A DNA stretch of 64,000 bases from an uncultured Pelagibacteraceae bacterium (GCA_902579925.1 CACHIS010000005.1:1-64000), one strand, 5' to 3'; positions 1 to 9,254 are shown, numbered from the stretch's first letter. A program made the numbers and translations. Notes: generated from the sequence alone by a model not told the origin.

Positions 1-3000
1 ATATTTCTTTATTGCCTCTTCAGCGTATTTAGAGGCTGTTAATTGCTCTTTAGCTAAAACACTTAGTCCATAAGTAACAATATGCTCTTTATCAACTTCA
101 AAAAACTTCCTTAAATTTTTTCTTGTGTCGCTTCGACCAAATCCATCTGTTCCTAAAGAATAAAAGCTCTTATTAACATAAGGTCGAATTTGGTCTGAGT
201 TCATTCTCATATAATCAGAAGCTGCTAAAATAGGACCTTCAGTTTTACCTAAACAATTCTCAACATATGACTTTTTAGGTTCTTTTTCAGGATTTAATAA
301 ATTATACCTCTCAACCTCTAAACCATCTCTTCTTAATTCATTAAAACTAGTTACACTCCAAACCTCACTATCAATTTGATATTCATTTTGTAAAATTTCA
401 GCACCAGCTATCATTTCTCTTAAAATTGTACCCGACCCCAAGAATTGAATTTTAGTTTTTTTATATTTATTAAATTCTTTAATTTTATACATTCCCTTTA
501 GAATACCTTCTTCACATGATTTTTCTGTTGGCATAGCAGGATGAGGATAATTTTCGTTCATTGTTGTAATATAATAAAAAATATTTTCTTTTTTCTCGTG
601 CATTCTTTTTAATCCTTCTCTAAAAATGGTTGCCAGCTCATAATGAAATGTTGGATCATAGGACTTACAATTAGGAATAGTTGATGCGAGTAAATGACTA
701 TGTCCATCTTGGTGTTGCAAACCTTCTCCTGCTAATGTTGTTCTTCCAGCAGTAGCACCAATTAAAAATCCTCTTGATTGACTATCTGCTCCTGCCCAAG
801 CAAAATCACCTATTCTTTGAAAACCAAACATTGAATAAAAAAGATAAATAGGAATCATTTCAATATCATGATTTGTGTACGAAGTTCCAGCAGCAATCCA
901 GGATGACATAGCACCAGCCTCATTAATTCCCTCCTCTAAAACCTGTCCACTTTTTTCCTCTCTGTATGAGCTCAGTTGTGCTGAATCTTCTGGTTCATAT
1001 TTTTGTCCTTCATGAGCATAAATACCAATTTTTTGAAAGAAACCTTCCATACCAAAAGTTCTTGCTTCATCTGGAATAATAGGAACTAACCTTGAAGCGA
1101 CATTTTTATCTCTTAAAAGATTTGTAAGCATTCTAACCAACGCCATAGTTGTGGACATTTCTTTTTTACCAGTGGACTCTTTCATGTTGTTGAAAATATC
1201 CTTTGGAGGAGCTTTAATAGGTTTTGCATAAGTAGTTCTCTCTGGTATGAAGCCGCCGAGCTGAAGTCTTCTTTCTTTTAAGTATTTTATTTCTGGTGAA
1301 TTTTGATCTGGCTTATAATATTCAATATTTTGAACTTGTTTATCTGTTAAAGGTACATCAAATCTATCTCTATAATACATTAAATCATCAATATCTAATT
1401 TCTTAGTTTGATGAGTTGTATTAACACTTTCTCCACTTTTTCCCATCCCATAACCTTTAATAGTCTTAGCAATCACGACGGTTGGACTTCCTAGGTTTTT
1501 TGAAGCCTTATCATAAGCTGCATAAACCTTGTGAGGATCGTGACCACCTCTGTTTAATCTCCAGATGTCTTTGTCAGAAAGACTTGAGATCAGTTCTTTT
1601 GTTTCAGGATATTTACCGAAAAACTTTTCTCTAACATATGCACCATCTCTTGCTTTCATTGCTTGATACTCACCATCAACAGTTTCATTCATAACTTTAA
1701 TTAAATGACCAGTTTTGTCATTCGCTAATAATGAATCCCAATAAGAACCCCAAATTACCTTAATTACATTCCATCCTGCGCCTCTAAAAATTCCCTCTAA
1801 TTCTTGTATTATTTTTCCGTTTCCTCTTACTGGTCCATCTAATCTTTGGAGATTACAGTTAATTACAAAGATTAAATTGTCCAATTTTTCTCTAGCTGCT
1901 AAACCAATTGCCCCTAGTGACTCTGGTTCATCCATTTCTCCATCACCTAGAAAAGCCCACACCTTTCTTCCCTCATCTTTAATCAAACCTCTGTTGATTA
2001 AATACTTCATGTATCTTGCTTGATAGATTGCTAACATTGGTCCTAATCCCATCGAGACAGTTGGAAATTGCCAAAATTTTGGCATCAACCATGGATGTGG
2101 GTATGATGACAAACCTCCTGGATCAACCTCTTGTCGAAAACTATCTAACTGTTTTTCATTAAGTCTTCCTTCAAGAAATGCTCTGGCATACATTCCTGGT
2201 GCACTATGACCTTGAAAATAAATCAAGTCTCCACCAAATTTATTATTTTTAGCACGCCAAAAATGATTCATTCCTACATCATAGAGTGTAGCTGCAGATG
2301 CAAATGTTCCAATATGTCCACCAAGTTCAGGAAATTTTTTATTTGCACGAACAACCATTGCAGCAGAATTCCATCTTATAAATGATCTAATTTTTCTCTC
2401 AATATTTTGGTCACCATTAGACTTTTTTTCTTCATTTACTGGGATTGTATTTATATAAGGTGTATTTTGCGTATATGGAATGTTAGCACCATTCATATAA
2501 GCTTTATTAATTAATTCCTTAATCAAGAAGTGAGCTCTTTGATTGCCGTCTTTTTCAATCACTGCCGAAAGAGACTCTAACCAATCACTAGTTTCTAATG
2601 GATCAATATCACCACCATTTACAACTTGGATAATTTCAGATTTTTTTCTTTCATTATTATCTGTTTGGGTGATTTGATCGTGTTTTTTTTCTAATGATTT
2701 TTCAGCTTCTTTAATCAAATTTTCAGTATCTTTTGGAATTATTTTAGATTGGGAACTCGGTTCATTCAGAGTTAAAATATTTAAAAGTAAATCACCTTTT
2801 GAAACTTTGTCTCCAACCTTAATTTTTATTGACTCAATTTTACCAGATAATGTTGAAGGTATTTCAACACTTGATTTATCACTCTCAATAGTTACGACAG
2901 GATCATTTTTTTTTATTTCTTGGCCCTCTTTTACTAATAACTCAATGACCTCCACGTTTTCAAATTCGCCAATATCAGGCACTAATAATTTTTCACTCAT
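1..3000 (-). CDS. aceE: Pyruvate dehydrogenase E1 (AceE type) with N-terminal lipoyl domain, 3' end outside window
   Basis: Thiamine-diphosphate E1 of the pyruvate dehydrogenase complex; decarboxylates pyruvate and transfers acetyl to lipoyl groups. The frame is open from the ATG at 3000 to the window edge (1000 codons); only about ten C-terminal residues should be missing by comparison with E. coli AceE. Residues 1-77 form a complete biotinyl/lipoyl domain with the modification motif ESDKSSVE (Lys42). A polar linker follows, and AceE homology starts near residue 135 (GGDIDPLETSDW). The ThDP motif GDGEMDEPES begins at Gly352. Homodimeric AceE proteins normally have no lipoyl domain, so the fusion is odd; it presumably lets E1 carry its own swinging arm. 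The family is certain from sequence; the consequence of the fusion is inference. Confidence 0.93.
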   Translation of the reverse strand, partial: MSEKLLVPDIGEFENVEVIELLVKEGQEIKKNDPVVTIESDKSSVEIPSTLSGKIESIKIKVGDKVSKGDLLLNILTLNEPSSQSKIIPKDTENLIKEAEKSLEKKHDQITQTDNNERKKSEIIQVVNGGDIDPLETSDWLESLSAVIEKDGNQRAHFLIKELINKAYMNGANIPYTQNTPYINTIPVNEEKKSNGDQNIERKIRSFIRWNSAAMVVRANKKFPELGGHIGTFASAATLYDVGMNHFWRAKNNKFGGDLIYFQGHSAPGMYARAFLEGRLNEKQLDSFRQEVDPGGLSSYPHPWLMPKFWQFPTVSMGLGPMLAIYQARYMKYLINRGLIKDEGRKVWAFLGDGEMDEPESLGAIGLAAREKLDNLIFVINCNLQRLDGPVRGNGKIIQELEGIFRGAGWNVIKVIWGSYWDSLLANDKTGHLIKVMNETVDGEYQAMKARDGAYVREKFFGKYPETKELISSLSDKDIWRLNRGGHDPHKVYAAYDKASKNLGSPTVVIAKTIKGYGMGKSGESVNTTHQTKKLDIDDLMYYRDRFDVPLTDKQVQNIEYYKPDQNSPEIKYLKERRLQLGGFIPERTTYAKPIKAPPKDIFNNMKESTGKKEMSTTMALVRMLTNLLRDKNVASRLVPIIPDEARTFGMEGFFQKIGIYAHEGQKYEPEDSAQLSSYREEKSGQVLEEGINEAGAMSSWIAAGTSYTNHDIEMIPIYLFYSMFGFQRIGDFAWAGADSQSRGFLIGATAGRTTLAGEGLQHQDGHSHLLASTIPNCKSYDPTFHYELATIFREGLKRMHEKKENIFYYITTMNENYPHPAMPTEKSCEEGILKGMYKIKEFNKYKKTKIQFLGSGTILREMIAGAEILQNEYQIDSEVWSVTSFNELRRDGLEVERYNLLNPEKEPKKSYVENCLGKTEGPILAASDYMRMNSDQIRPYVNKSFYSLGTDGFGRSDTRKNLRKFFEVDKEHIVTYGLSVLAKEQLTASKYAEEAIKKY

Positions 3001-3100
3001 TTATTATCTTAGATCTTATACACTATAAAAATTTACTTAATTGCTAATTTTAACACATTCTTTCCAATTTTTTGACACTCTTTCTTAGTAAGATACAAAA

Positions 3101-3217
3101 ATGATTAAAAAGTTCTTAAATGCTCTTTTTCAACCAAAAGAAAACGCATGTATAGATGCTAAAATTTGGATACAAAAAATTTTATTAGAAGAGAAATATA
3201 GAAAAATTAATTCTTAA
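3101..3217 (+). CDS. Small hypothetical protein, 38 aa
   Basis: Open frame ATG 3101 to TAA 3215-3217, beginning MIKKFLNALFQPKENACID and ending in a basic helix. It has no membrane segment and I recognise no family. A TTGACA hexamer lies at 3072-3077, but I could not pair it with a well-spaced -10 box. The stop overlaps the stop of the convergent thiolase in one shared TTAA, an arrangement seen at three other convergent pairs here, which mildly supports a real gene. No Shine-Dalgarno sequence is obvious. Could be chance. Confidence 0.4.
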   Translation: MIKKFLNALFQPKENACIDAKIWIQKILLEEKYRKINS

Positions 3218-4389
3218 ATTCTCTCAATACACAGGGCAATGCCCATGCCACCTCCTATACAAAGGGTAGCACAACCTTTGCTCTTTTTCTGTTTTTTCAT
3301 TTCGTGAATTAGGGTAACTAATATTCTAGCTCCTGATGCCCCTATTGGATGACCTAAAGCAATTGCTCCACCATTTACGTTTACCTTATTTTTATCAATC
3401 CTTAATTCACGTATTACAGCAATACTTTGGGCTGCAAACGCTTCATTAATTTCAAATAAATCTATATCATTTATATTCCATTTTGCTTTTTTAGTTGCTT
3501 CACGAACAGCTCCAATTGGTCCAAGACCCATTAAAGCTGGGTCAACACCAACTGAAGCCCAAGAAATTATTTTTGCCAATGGATCTATTGATTTTTTTTT
3601 AGCTTCCTCAACTGTTGTTAACAATAATGCTGCTGCACCATCATTTATTCCAGATGAATTTCCTGGGGTAACAGTTCCATTATTTAAAAATACAGTTTTT
3701 AATTTTTGTAAATCAGATTTTAAGATTCCTTTTCTTGGGTGCTCATCCTTATCAATAATATATCCATTTTGATTTATCTTTATTAATTCCTCGTCAAATC
3801 TATTTATTCCAATTGCAGCTTCTGTTTTTTTTTGAGAATTTAGTGCAAAATCATCCTGTTCGTCTCTTGAAATATTAAATTTCTTTGCAACATTTTCAGC
3901 TGTTACACCCATATGATAATTATTAAAGGCATCTATTAATCCATCGCTAATCATTGTATCAACTAATTGTTCTTCAGAAATTTTTTTATTATCTCTAAAA
4001 AAAATTGAATGAGGGGCTAAAGACATATTTTCTTGACCTCCAGAAATCACAGATTTCACCTCTCCTAACTTAATTGATTGGTAACCTGAAATCACAGCTC
4101 TTAATCCAGAGCCACACACTTGATTTATAATGTGTGCTGGTTTTGAAATATCTATTCCAGCACTGATAGCAGCCTGTCTTGCGGGATTTTGTCCTCCTCC
4201 AGCTGTAAGCACCTGGCCCATAATTACCTCATCTATCTCATTCTTATCAAATTTTGTCTTTCTTAAAATCTCACTTATGACTATTGAGCCTAATTTATCT
4301 GCTCTTAAATCTTTTAAAGCTCCTTTATAAGACCCAATAGGAGTTCTAACCGCCTCCACAATAACAACCTCATTTGTTGAATTATTCAT
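3214..4389 (-). CDS. Acetyl-CoA acetyltransferase (thiolase)
   Basis: Thiolase II family, 391 aa, the normal length. It condenses two acetyl-CoA to acetoacetyl-CoA or runs the reverse reaction. The nucleophilic Cys92 is in NQVCGSGLRA, the catalytic His in GGAIALGHPIGASGAR, and the second catalytic Cys377 in CIGGGMG; the NEAFAAQS motif is also present. All active-site residues are therefore intact. The biosynthetic PhaA/AtoB type fits better than a beta-oxidation FadA, because no FadB partner is adjacent. The start is the ATG at 4389; upstream is only the tRNA-Arg spacer. Function is confident, pathway assignment is not. Confidence 0.92.
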   Translation of the reverse strand: MNNSTNEVVIVEAVRTPIGSYKGALKDLRADKLGSIVISEILRKTKFDKNEIDEVIMGQVLTAGGGQNPARQAAISAGIDISKPAHIINQVCGSGLRAVISGYQSIKLGEVKSVISGGQENMSLAPHSIFFRDNKKISEEQLVDTMISDGLIDAFNNYHMGVTAENVAKKFNISRDEQDDFALNSQKKTEAAIGINRFDEELIKINQNGYIIDKDEHPRKGILKSDLQKLKTVFLNNGTVTPGNSSGINDGAAALLLTTVEEAKKKSIDPLAKIISWASVGVDPALMGLGPIGAVREATKKAKWNINDIDLFEINEAFAAQSIAVIRELRIDKNKVNVNGGAIALGHPIGASGARILVTLIHEMKKQKKSKGCATLCIGGGMGIALCIERI

Positions 4390-4461
4390 AATAATTTAAA
4401 TTTGTCTTATCATTAAAATACACTAAAAAATGATATAGAATAATAAATAAAATTTAAAAAA

Positions 4462-4538
4462 GCGCCTGTAGCTCAATTGGATAGAGCGCTTGGCTACGGA
4501 CCAGGAGGTTCTGGGTTCAACTCCTAGCAGGCGCACCA
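4462..4538 (+). tRNA. tRNA-Arg(ACG)
   Basis: Complete 77-nt cloverleaf: acceptor GCGCCTG pairs with CAGGCGC, the D stem is GCTC/GAGC, the anticodon stem CTTGG/CCAGG holds loop CTACGGA with anticodon ACG, and the T arm is CTGGG-TTCAACT-CCTAG. The terminal CCA is encoded. The ACG wobble A is normally deaminated to inosine by TadA to read CGN arginine codons. Confidence 0.97.
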
Positions 4539-4552
4539 TTGAGAAATTATTT

Positions 4553-4651
4553 ATGATAAAATGGCTGATTAAATCTTCACTTCAAATGTCGGTTATTTAT
4601 TTTTTTATAATTATTTTTATAATTTTATTAATTTTGACATTTATTCTTTGA
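4553..4651 (+). CDS. Small membrane peptide, 32 aa, hypothetical
   Basis: Open frame from ATG 4553 to TGA 4649-4651, starting MIKWLIKSSLQMS and continuing as one hydrophobic segment rich in Ile, Phe and Leu (residues 13-32). It ends four bases before the thioesterase ATG, so the two could be translated in tandem. It starts 14 bases after the tRNA-Arg 3' end. No family is recognised. Chance ORFs with this composition are common in AT-rich DNA, hence the modest confidence. Confidence 0.35.
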   Translation: MIKWLIKSSLQMSVIYFFIIIFIILLILTFIL

Positions 4652-4655
4652 AATT

Positions 4656-5060
4656 ATGGCAAATAAATTTGAACAAATAAGTTTAAAACATGGTTTTATG
4701 AAACATAATGGTGGTGTTATGTTTAGAAATATTTCTGAAAATGAGTATGAATTTAAATCTATTATAGATAAGAATCATTTGAACGCCGCCGGTATTACCC
4801 ATGGAGGATATTTAGCAGCTTTAATAGATGCTGGAGCTGGGACAGCAGCACATCGTTGTTCTCAAAATGCACCATGTGTAACAATCTCTTTAGATTTAAA
4901 ATATATTGGAGCTTCAAAAATTGGTGATGAAATTATTGGACATGTTAAAATTCTAAAAAAAACAAAAACTTTAGTATTTTTATTTTGTGAGTTAAAATGT
5001 AATAATAAAATCATCACATCTGCGTCAGGTGTTTGGAAAATTCTCAAAATAAAGTCTTAA
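4656..5060 (+). CDS. PaaI-type hotdog-fold acyl-CoA thioesterase
   Basis: Protein of 134 aa, normal for the PaaI/4HBT hotdog family, which hydrolyses CoA thioesters. The family's central helix motif is visible as AAGITHGGYLAALIDAGAG (about residues 44-62), with catalytic Asp58 and HGG. The C-terminal strands TISLDLKYIGASKIGD and CELKCNNKIITSASG follow the fold. It has no signal peptide and is cytoplasmic. It lies opposite a thiolase across the tRNA gene, both being acyl-CoA enzymes, but they are on different strands. The acyl substrate cannot be predicted. Confidence 0.85.
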   Translation: MANKFEQISLKHGFMKHNGGVMFRNISENEYEFKSIIDKNHLNAAGITHGGYLAALIDAGAGTAAHRCSQNAPCVTISLDLKYIGASKIGDEIIGHVKILKKTKTLVFLFCELKCNNKIITSASGVWKILKIKS

Positions 5061-5140
5061 GCCTGAATGACTAGTAAAACTGATAAAAATTTGAAATGAG
5101 AACTTTTGACCTAATGATTCGATCATGTTTTAGTCTATTT

Positions 5141-5179
5141 TTGTTCTTTACGAACAACTATATCTTGTAGATAAGATAT
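5141..5179 (+). other. Two adjacent hairpins before the helicase gene
   Basis: Hairpin 1 is TTGTTC (5141-5146), five-base loop, GAACAA (5152-5157). Hairpin 2 is ATATCTT (5160-5166), six-base loop, AAGATAT (5173-5179). Neither is followed by a T-run, so terminator function is unlikely. They lie 20-60 bases upstream of the helicase ATG at 5200 and would sit in its leader if transcription starts farther upstream. Confidence 0.45.
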
Positions 5180-5199
5180 TTGACATACCAAAGATAGAA

Positions 5200-7677
5200 A
5201 TGAGAAAAAATAAAATCACAGCAGTACTTGGTCCAACAAATACGGGTAAAACTCATCTTGCAATAGAAACCATGCTTTCTTTTGATACTGGAATGATAGG
5301 TTTTCCATTAAGACTTTTAGCTCGTGAAGTCTATGACAAAGTTGTTAAGAAAACTAAATATGATGAAGTTGCTTTAATTACTGGTGAAGAAAAAATTATA
5401 CCAATAAATGCAAAATATTTTTTATGCACAGTAGAGTCTATGCCAATAGACAAAGATTTAGAATTTGTTGGTATTGATGAGATTCAGATGTGTGCAGACC
5501 ATGAACGTGGCCACATTTTTACTGACAGACTATTAAACATGAGAGGTAATAAGCTTACAATGTTTATGGGATCAAACACAATTAAAGGTATTATCTCTAA
5601 ATTAAATGAAGATATAGAGTTTATTAATAGAAAAAGATTATCTAATCTTACATACGCAGGGCATAAAAAAATTTCAAGGATTAACAGAAAAACAGCAATT
5701 ATAGCTTTTTCAACAGAGGAAGTATATGCAATCGCAGAGTTACTTCGAAGACAAAAAGGCGGAGCAGCAATAGTAATGGGATCTTTGAGTCCAAAAACTA
5801 GAAATGCTCAAGTTGATTTATATCAATCAGGTGATGTTGATTTTTTAGTAGCGACTGATGCTATAGGAATGGGAATTAATATGGACCTTGATCATGTATA
5901 TTTTTCAAATTTAAAAAAATTTGATGGAAAAAAATCTAGAAAACTTAATCTATCTGAAATAGGTCAAATTGCAGGTAGAGCAGGTAGGTATCTTAATGAT
6001 GGTAATTTTGGTATTACAGGTGATTGTAAGGAGATAACAGCCGAAGAAGTTGATTTATTAGAAAATCATAAATTTGAGGAAATAAGAACTTTATTTTGGA
6101 GAAATTCTAATTTAAATTTTAACAACCCATCAGTTTTACTAAAATCACTAGAGGAAAAACCAAATAAAGATTGGTTAAGAAAGATTCACGAATGTGAAGA
6201 TGAAAAGGTTCTTAAATACTTTATAAAAAAATTAGATTTACATAATGTTAATAATGTCAAAGAGACTCTAATTTTATTATGGGAATGTTGCCAAATTCCT
6301 GATTTTGTTAAAAAAACCTATGGAAATCATATAGATGTCGTTGAAAAAGTGTTTAATTTTTTGAATAGCGATAAAGGTAAAATAACTAATAATTTTATGC
6401 ATTTACAGCTTATGAAACTTAATAAATTAGACGGAAATGTCGATTCTTTGGCAAATAGAATTGCAAATGTTAGAACTTGGTCTTATGTTTCAAATAAAAA
6501 TGATTGGGTTGAAAATCAAAATTATTGGATAAATAAAACAAAATTGTTAGAAGATAGACTTTCAGACAGACTACATGAGGAAATTACAAAAACATTTATT
6601 GACAAGAGAGCAAGTGTGCTGGCAAGAGGCTTAAAACAAGACATGGAATTTGACACAAAAATTTTAAAGAATAATGACGTCATGATTGATAATCAGTTTA
6701 TTGGTAAAATTAATGGTCTGAAATTAGAACTTGATTTTAAAAAAGGGGCACTTGAGACTGATATCAAATCATTAAAAAAGGCTGCAAGAAAAACAATTGG
6801 CCCTGAACTTGAAAAAAGAATTCAAATTATAATTGACACAGGTTTATTAGATCTAAAAAGTGATTTTAAAGTTTATTGGAATAATTCACCAATAGGCAGG
6901 TTAAGTCCAGGAAAAGATTATTTAACCCCCAACATTGAATTGTTAGTTGATGACATGCTTGAAAAAAATCAAAGAGATATGCTAACAAATTTTTTAGAAA
7001 AATGGTTAAAAAATAAAATTAAAACGACTTTAAAGAGTCTTTTTGATTTAAAAAATCTTAAGGATAAAAACTCCTCAATTAAAGCATTAGCATATCAGCT
7101 TTACGAAAATAATGGTGTCTTAATGAGGGATCAAGTATCAAATTATATTCAAAAATTAGATCAAAGTGACAGAAAAATTCTAAGAGATTTAGGAGTAAAA
7201 TTTGGAAGATACCATGTTTTCTTAAACAAACTAATTAAACCAGAACCTGTTTCTCTAAGAACGTTGCTTTGGAAAAATCATCATCAACAATTTCTAAATT
7301 TAGAGCTACCAACTTTTGGTCTCAACTTTATTCATAATGATAAGATTAAAAATAAAAATTTTATGCTAATTTGTGGTTTTGAAAAATTTAACAATTTTTT
7401 CGTAAGAATAGATATTTTAGAAAGATTATTCGTCAAAATAATGAATTCAAATATTGGGAATTCACAAGAAATAAAATTGGTTCCAGAAATGTTAAATTTA
7501 TTAGGTTGTAATAAAGATAATTTTAAACAATTACTTAAAATAATGAGTTATAAAATCATAGAAAAAGAAAATGAAGTATTTTTTAAATATGTGCCAAAAA
7601 AAAAAATTAAAAATGAAATCAAAAAAAATAAAAAAGAAAATCCTTTTGGAATTTTAAAAAATCTTAATTTAAATTAA
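5200..7677 (+). CDS. Suv3-like superfamily 2 ATP-dependent RNA/DNA helicase
   Basis: Protein of 825 aa related to the Suv3 RNA helicases of alphaproteobacteria and mitochondria. Walker A is GPTNTGKT (residues 11-18), motif II is DEIQ (93-96), and the C-terminal RecA lobe has IGMGINMDLDHV and the motif VI stretch GQIAGRAGRY. The long C-terminal half (about residues 290-825) is Lys-rich, with the Suv3-like region followed by a basic tail. Known family members unwind RNA, in mitochondria together with an exoribonuclease; here the partner is not visible, though PNPase is encoded at 34.2-36.3 kb. It starts a four-gene run with a TerB-like protein 3 nt downstream, ferredoxin and CarD. The specific role is inferred from family. 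Confidence 0.88.
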   Translation: MRKNKITAVLGPTNTGKTHLAIETMLSFDTGMIGFPLRLLAREVYDKVVKKTKYDEVALITGEEKIIPINAKYFLCTVESMPIDKDLEFVGIDEIQMCADHERGHIFTDRLLNMRGNKLTMFMGSNTIKGIISKLNEDIEFINRKRLSNLTYAGHKKISRINRKTAIIAFSTEEVYAIAELLRRQKGGAAIVMGSLSPKTRNAQVDLYQSGDVDFLVATDAIGMGINMDLDHVYFSNLKKFDGKKSRKLNLSEIGQIAGRAGRYLNDGNFGITGDCKEITAEEVDLLENHKFEEIRTLFWRNSNLNFNNPSVLLKSLEEKPNKDWLRKIHECEDEKVLKYFIKKLDLHNVNNVKETLILLWECCQIPDFVKKTYGNHIDVVEKVFNFLNSDKGKITNNFMHLQLMKLNKLDGNVDSLANRIANVRTWSYVSNKNDWVENQNYWINKTKLLEDRLSDRLHEEITKTFIDKRASVLARGLKQDMEFDTKILKNNDVMIDNQFIGKINGLKLELDFKKGALETDIKSLKKAARKTIGPELEKRIQIIIDTGLLDLKSDFKVYWNNSPIGRLSPGKDYLTPNIELLVDDMLEKNQRDMLTNFLEKWLKNKIKTTLKSLFDLKNLKDKNSSIKALAYQLYENNGVLMRDQVSNYIQKLDQSDRKILRDLGVKFGRYHVFLNKLIKPEPVSLRTLLWKNHHQQFLNLELPTFGLNFIHNDKIKNKNFMLICGFEKFNNFFVRIDILERLFVKIMNSNIGNSQEIKLVPEMLNLLGCNKDNFKQLLKIMSYKIIEKENEVFFKYVPKKKIKNEIKKNKKENPFGILKNLNLN

Positions 7678-7680
7678 CCT

Positions 7681-8091
7681 ATGTTCTTTCAAGAAAATAA
7701 TAATAAAAACGATGATTTATCAAAAGTCGCAGCATTATTAATTCATGCAGCAAAAATTGATGAAAATTATTCATCTATAGAGGAGGATATTATTAAAAAA
7801 GCTTTATTAGAAATTGGTGCTAATGAGAAAAATTTACAAGAAATAATAAATAGTGGAAAAAAAATTGAAGAAAATTCAAACCAAATATTAGATTTTACTA
7901 GGGAAGTTAAAAACATGAAGGAAGAAAATAAAATAAGTATAATTGAGACACTTTGGAGAATAATTTATTCTAATAATGATGCAGATATATATGAAACCAA
8001 CTTAATGAGAAGATTAACTGGGTTGCTTTATATTGACAACAAATTAATGGGAGATATTAAAGAGAAAATTAAAAAAGAATTTTTAAAATGA
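7681..8091 (+). CDS. TerB-like (tellurite-resistance TerB fold) protein
   Basis: Protein of 136 aa, all-helical by sequence, matching the TerB pattern: an N-terminal helix with [22 protein letters not shown], a middle segment with an acidic EEN motif, and the C-terminal [30 protein letters not shown]. The conserved acidic residues around '[10 protein letters not shown]' and 'DADIYE' are typical of this metal-binding-like fold. Members of this subfamily occur widely in alphaproteobacteria next to unrelated housekeeping genes; their function is unknown. It starts 3 nt after the helicase stop and its stop overlaps the ferredoxin start (ATGA). Confidence 0.75.
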   Translation: MFFQENNNKNDDLSKVAALLIHAAKIDENYSSIEEDIIKKALLEIGANEKNLQEIINSGKKIEENSNQILDFTREVKNMKEENKISIIETLWRIIYSNNDADIYETNLMRRLTGLLYIDNKLMGDIKEKIKKEFLK

Positions 8092-8414
8092 CTTACATCG
8101 TTAACGAAAATTGTATCAAATGTAAATTAATGGATTGCGTTGAAGTTTGTCCTGTTGATTGTTTCTACGAGGGCAAAAATATGCTTGTAATTAAACCGGA
8201 TGAGTGTATAGATTGTGGCGTTTGTGAGCCAGAGTGTCCGGTTGATGCTATCAAAGCGGATACCGAAATAGGTAGCGAAAAATGGTTAGGTATAAATAAA
8301 CAATATTCTGAAATCTGGCCAAATATAAACAAAAAAAAAGATCCACCTGCGGATCATAAAAAATATAAGAATGAGCAAAATAAGTTTGAAAAATATTTTA
8401 AAGAAAACCTTTAA
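8088..8414 (+). CDS. fdxA: Seven-iron (3Fe-4S/4Fe-4S) ferredoxin FdxA
   Basis: Small electron carrier, 108 aa, the usual size for alphaproteobacterial ferredoxin II. The N-terminal half has [18 protein letters not shown] and the second cluster motif is [16 protein letters not shown]; the C-terminal tail with [13 protein letters not shown] is characteristic of this subfamily. It overlaps the preceding gene by ATGA, and the following CarD gene begins inside it at 8371 in another frame, so the run is tightly coupled. The redox partner is not known. Confidence 0.93.
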   Translation: MTYIVNENCIKCKLMDCVEVCPVDCFYEGKNMLVIKPDECIDCGVCEPECPVDAIKADTEIGSEKWLGINKQYSEIWPNINKKKDPPADHKKYKNEQNKFEKYFKENL

Positions 8415-9195
8415 AAAAAAGTCCAAAACAAAAAAAATAATAAAACCAAAAAAAGCTAAAAAATTAAAAAAACTATCTAAATTACCAAAAAAAATTTCAA
8501 AGAAAGCTGAAAAAAAAATAGAAAATCAAAAAGAGAATTTAAGGATTCCAAAAAATAATGAAATAAAGCCTGAGATAAAGAAAGTCAAAAAACAAAGCAC
8601 AGAAAAAAAAGAATATAAAATTAAAGATTATGTGGTCTATCCTAAACATGGAGTTGGTCAGATCACAGAATTTAAAAAAATAAATATTGGTGGTATAGAC
8701 GTTGAAACTTACATAATTAAATTTGAAAAAGATAAAGCTAATGGTATGGTGCCAGTTAACAAACAATCACATTTACGTCCACTTTCCTCAATTAATCAAG
8801 TTAATAAAAGTATTTCTATTTTAAAAAGCAAACCAAAAATTAAAAGATCTATGTGGAGTAGAAGAGCTCAAGAATATGAAGCAAAAATTTCATCTGGCAA
8901 AATTTATGAACTTGCAGAAGTTGTCAGAGATTTAAATAAAGGCGACGATATTATGATTGACCAGTCTTATAGCGAAAGACAACTCTTTGAAAAAGCTTAT
9001 GATAGAATTATTTCTGAATTTCAAATTATTTTAAATTTATCTAAGGATGATACTTTAAAAAAATTAGATAAAGCTTTAAAAAGAAATCTTAACAAAGAGG
9101 CTAGTGATGAAAGTAAAACTAGTAAAACTTCAAGTGGAAATGATTTAACTATTGAAGAACCAATTTCTGATGTTGAGGAACAAATTGAGGAATAA
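8371..9195 (+). CDS. carD: CarD/CdnL-family RNA polymerase-binding regulator with Lys-rich N-terminal tail
   Basis: Protein of 274 aa. The CarD domain starts near residue 82 ([16 protein letters not shown]) and includes the C-terminal helical DNA-binding part with [19 protein letters not shown]. CarD/CdnL binds the RNA polymerase beta subunit and stabilises open promoter complexes. Residues 8-80 are an unusual Lys-rich, histone-H1-like tail, and the last 30 residues are acidic. The ATG at 8371 overlaps ferredoxin by 44 nt out of frame; there is no later Met before the domain, so this start is needed for an ATG. A terminator follows at 9200. The domain call is firm; the DNA-binding role of the tail is inference. 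Confidence 0.88.
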   Translation: MSKISLKNILKKTFKKKSKTKKIIKPKKAKKLKKLSKLPKKISKKAEKKIENQKENLRIPKNNEIKPEIKKVKKQSTEKKEYKIKDYVVYPKHGVGQITEFKKINIGGIDVETYIIKFEKDKANGMVPVNKQSHLRPLSSINQVNKSISILKSKPKIKRSMWSRRAQEYEAKISSGKIYELAEVVRDLNKGDDIMIDQSYSERQLFEKAYDRIISEFQIILNLSKDDTLKKLDKALKRNLNKEASDESKTSKTSSGNDLTIEEPISDVEEQIEE

Positions 9196-9236
9196 AAAAA
9201 ACGCCTCTCACACCAAAAGTTATGAGAGACGTTTTT
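9194..9236. terminator. Bidirectional Rho-independent terminator between carD and the basic peptide gene
   Basis: Stem AACG-c-CTCTCA (9200-9210) pairs with TGAGAG-a-CGTT (9223-9233), with one internal mismatch and a loop rich in A. It has a T5 tract on the plus side and A8 on the left, which reads as T8 on the minus strand. It therefore terminates carD (plus) and the 25-aa gene at 9255-9332 (minus). Confidence 0.9.
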
Positions 9237-9254
9237 ATAAAGAATACTAAGTTA

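Noticed and set aside
5106-5134. Sigma-70 promoter before the helicase
   Set aside because: TTGACC is present, but any -10 box at 16-19 bp matches only about 3 of 6; too weak to list.
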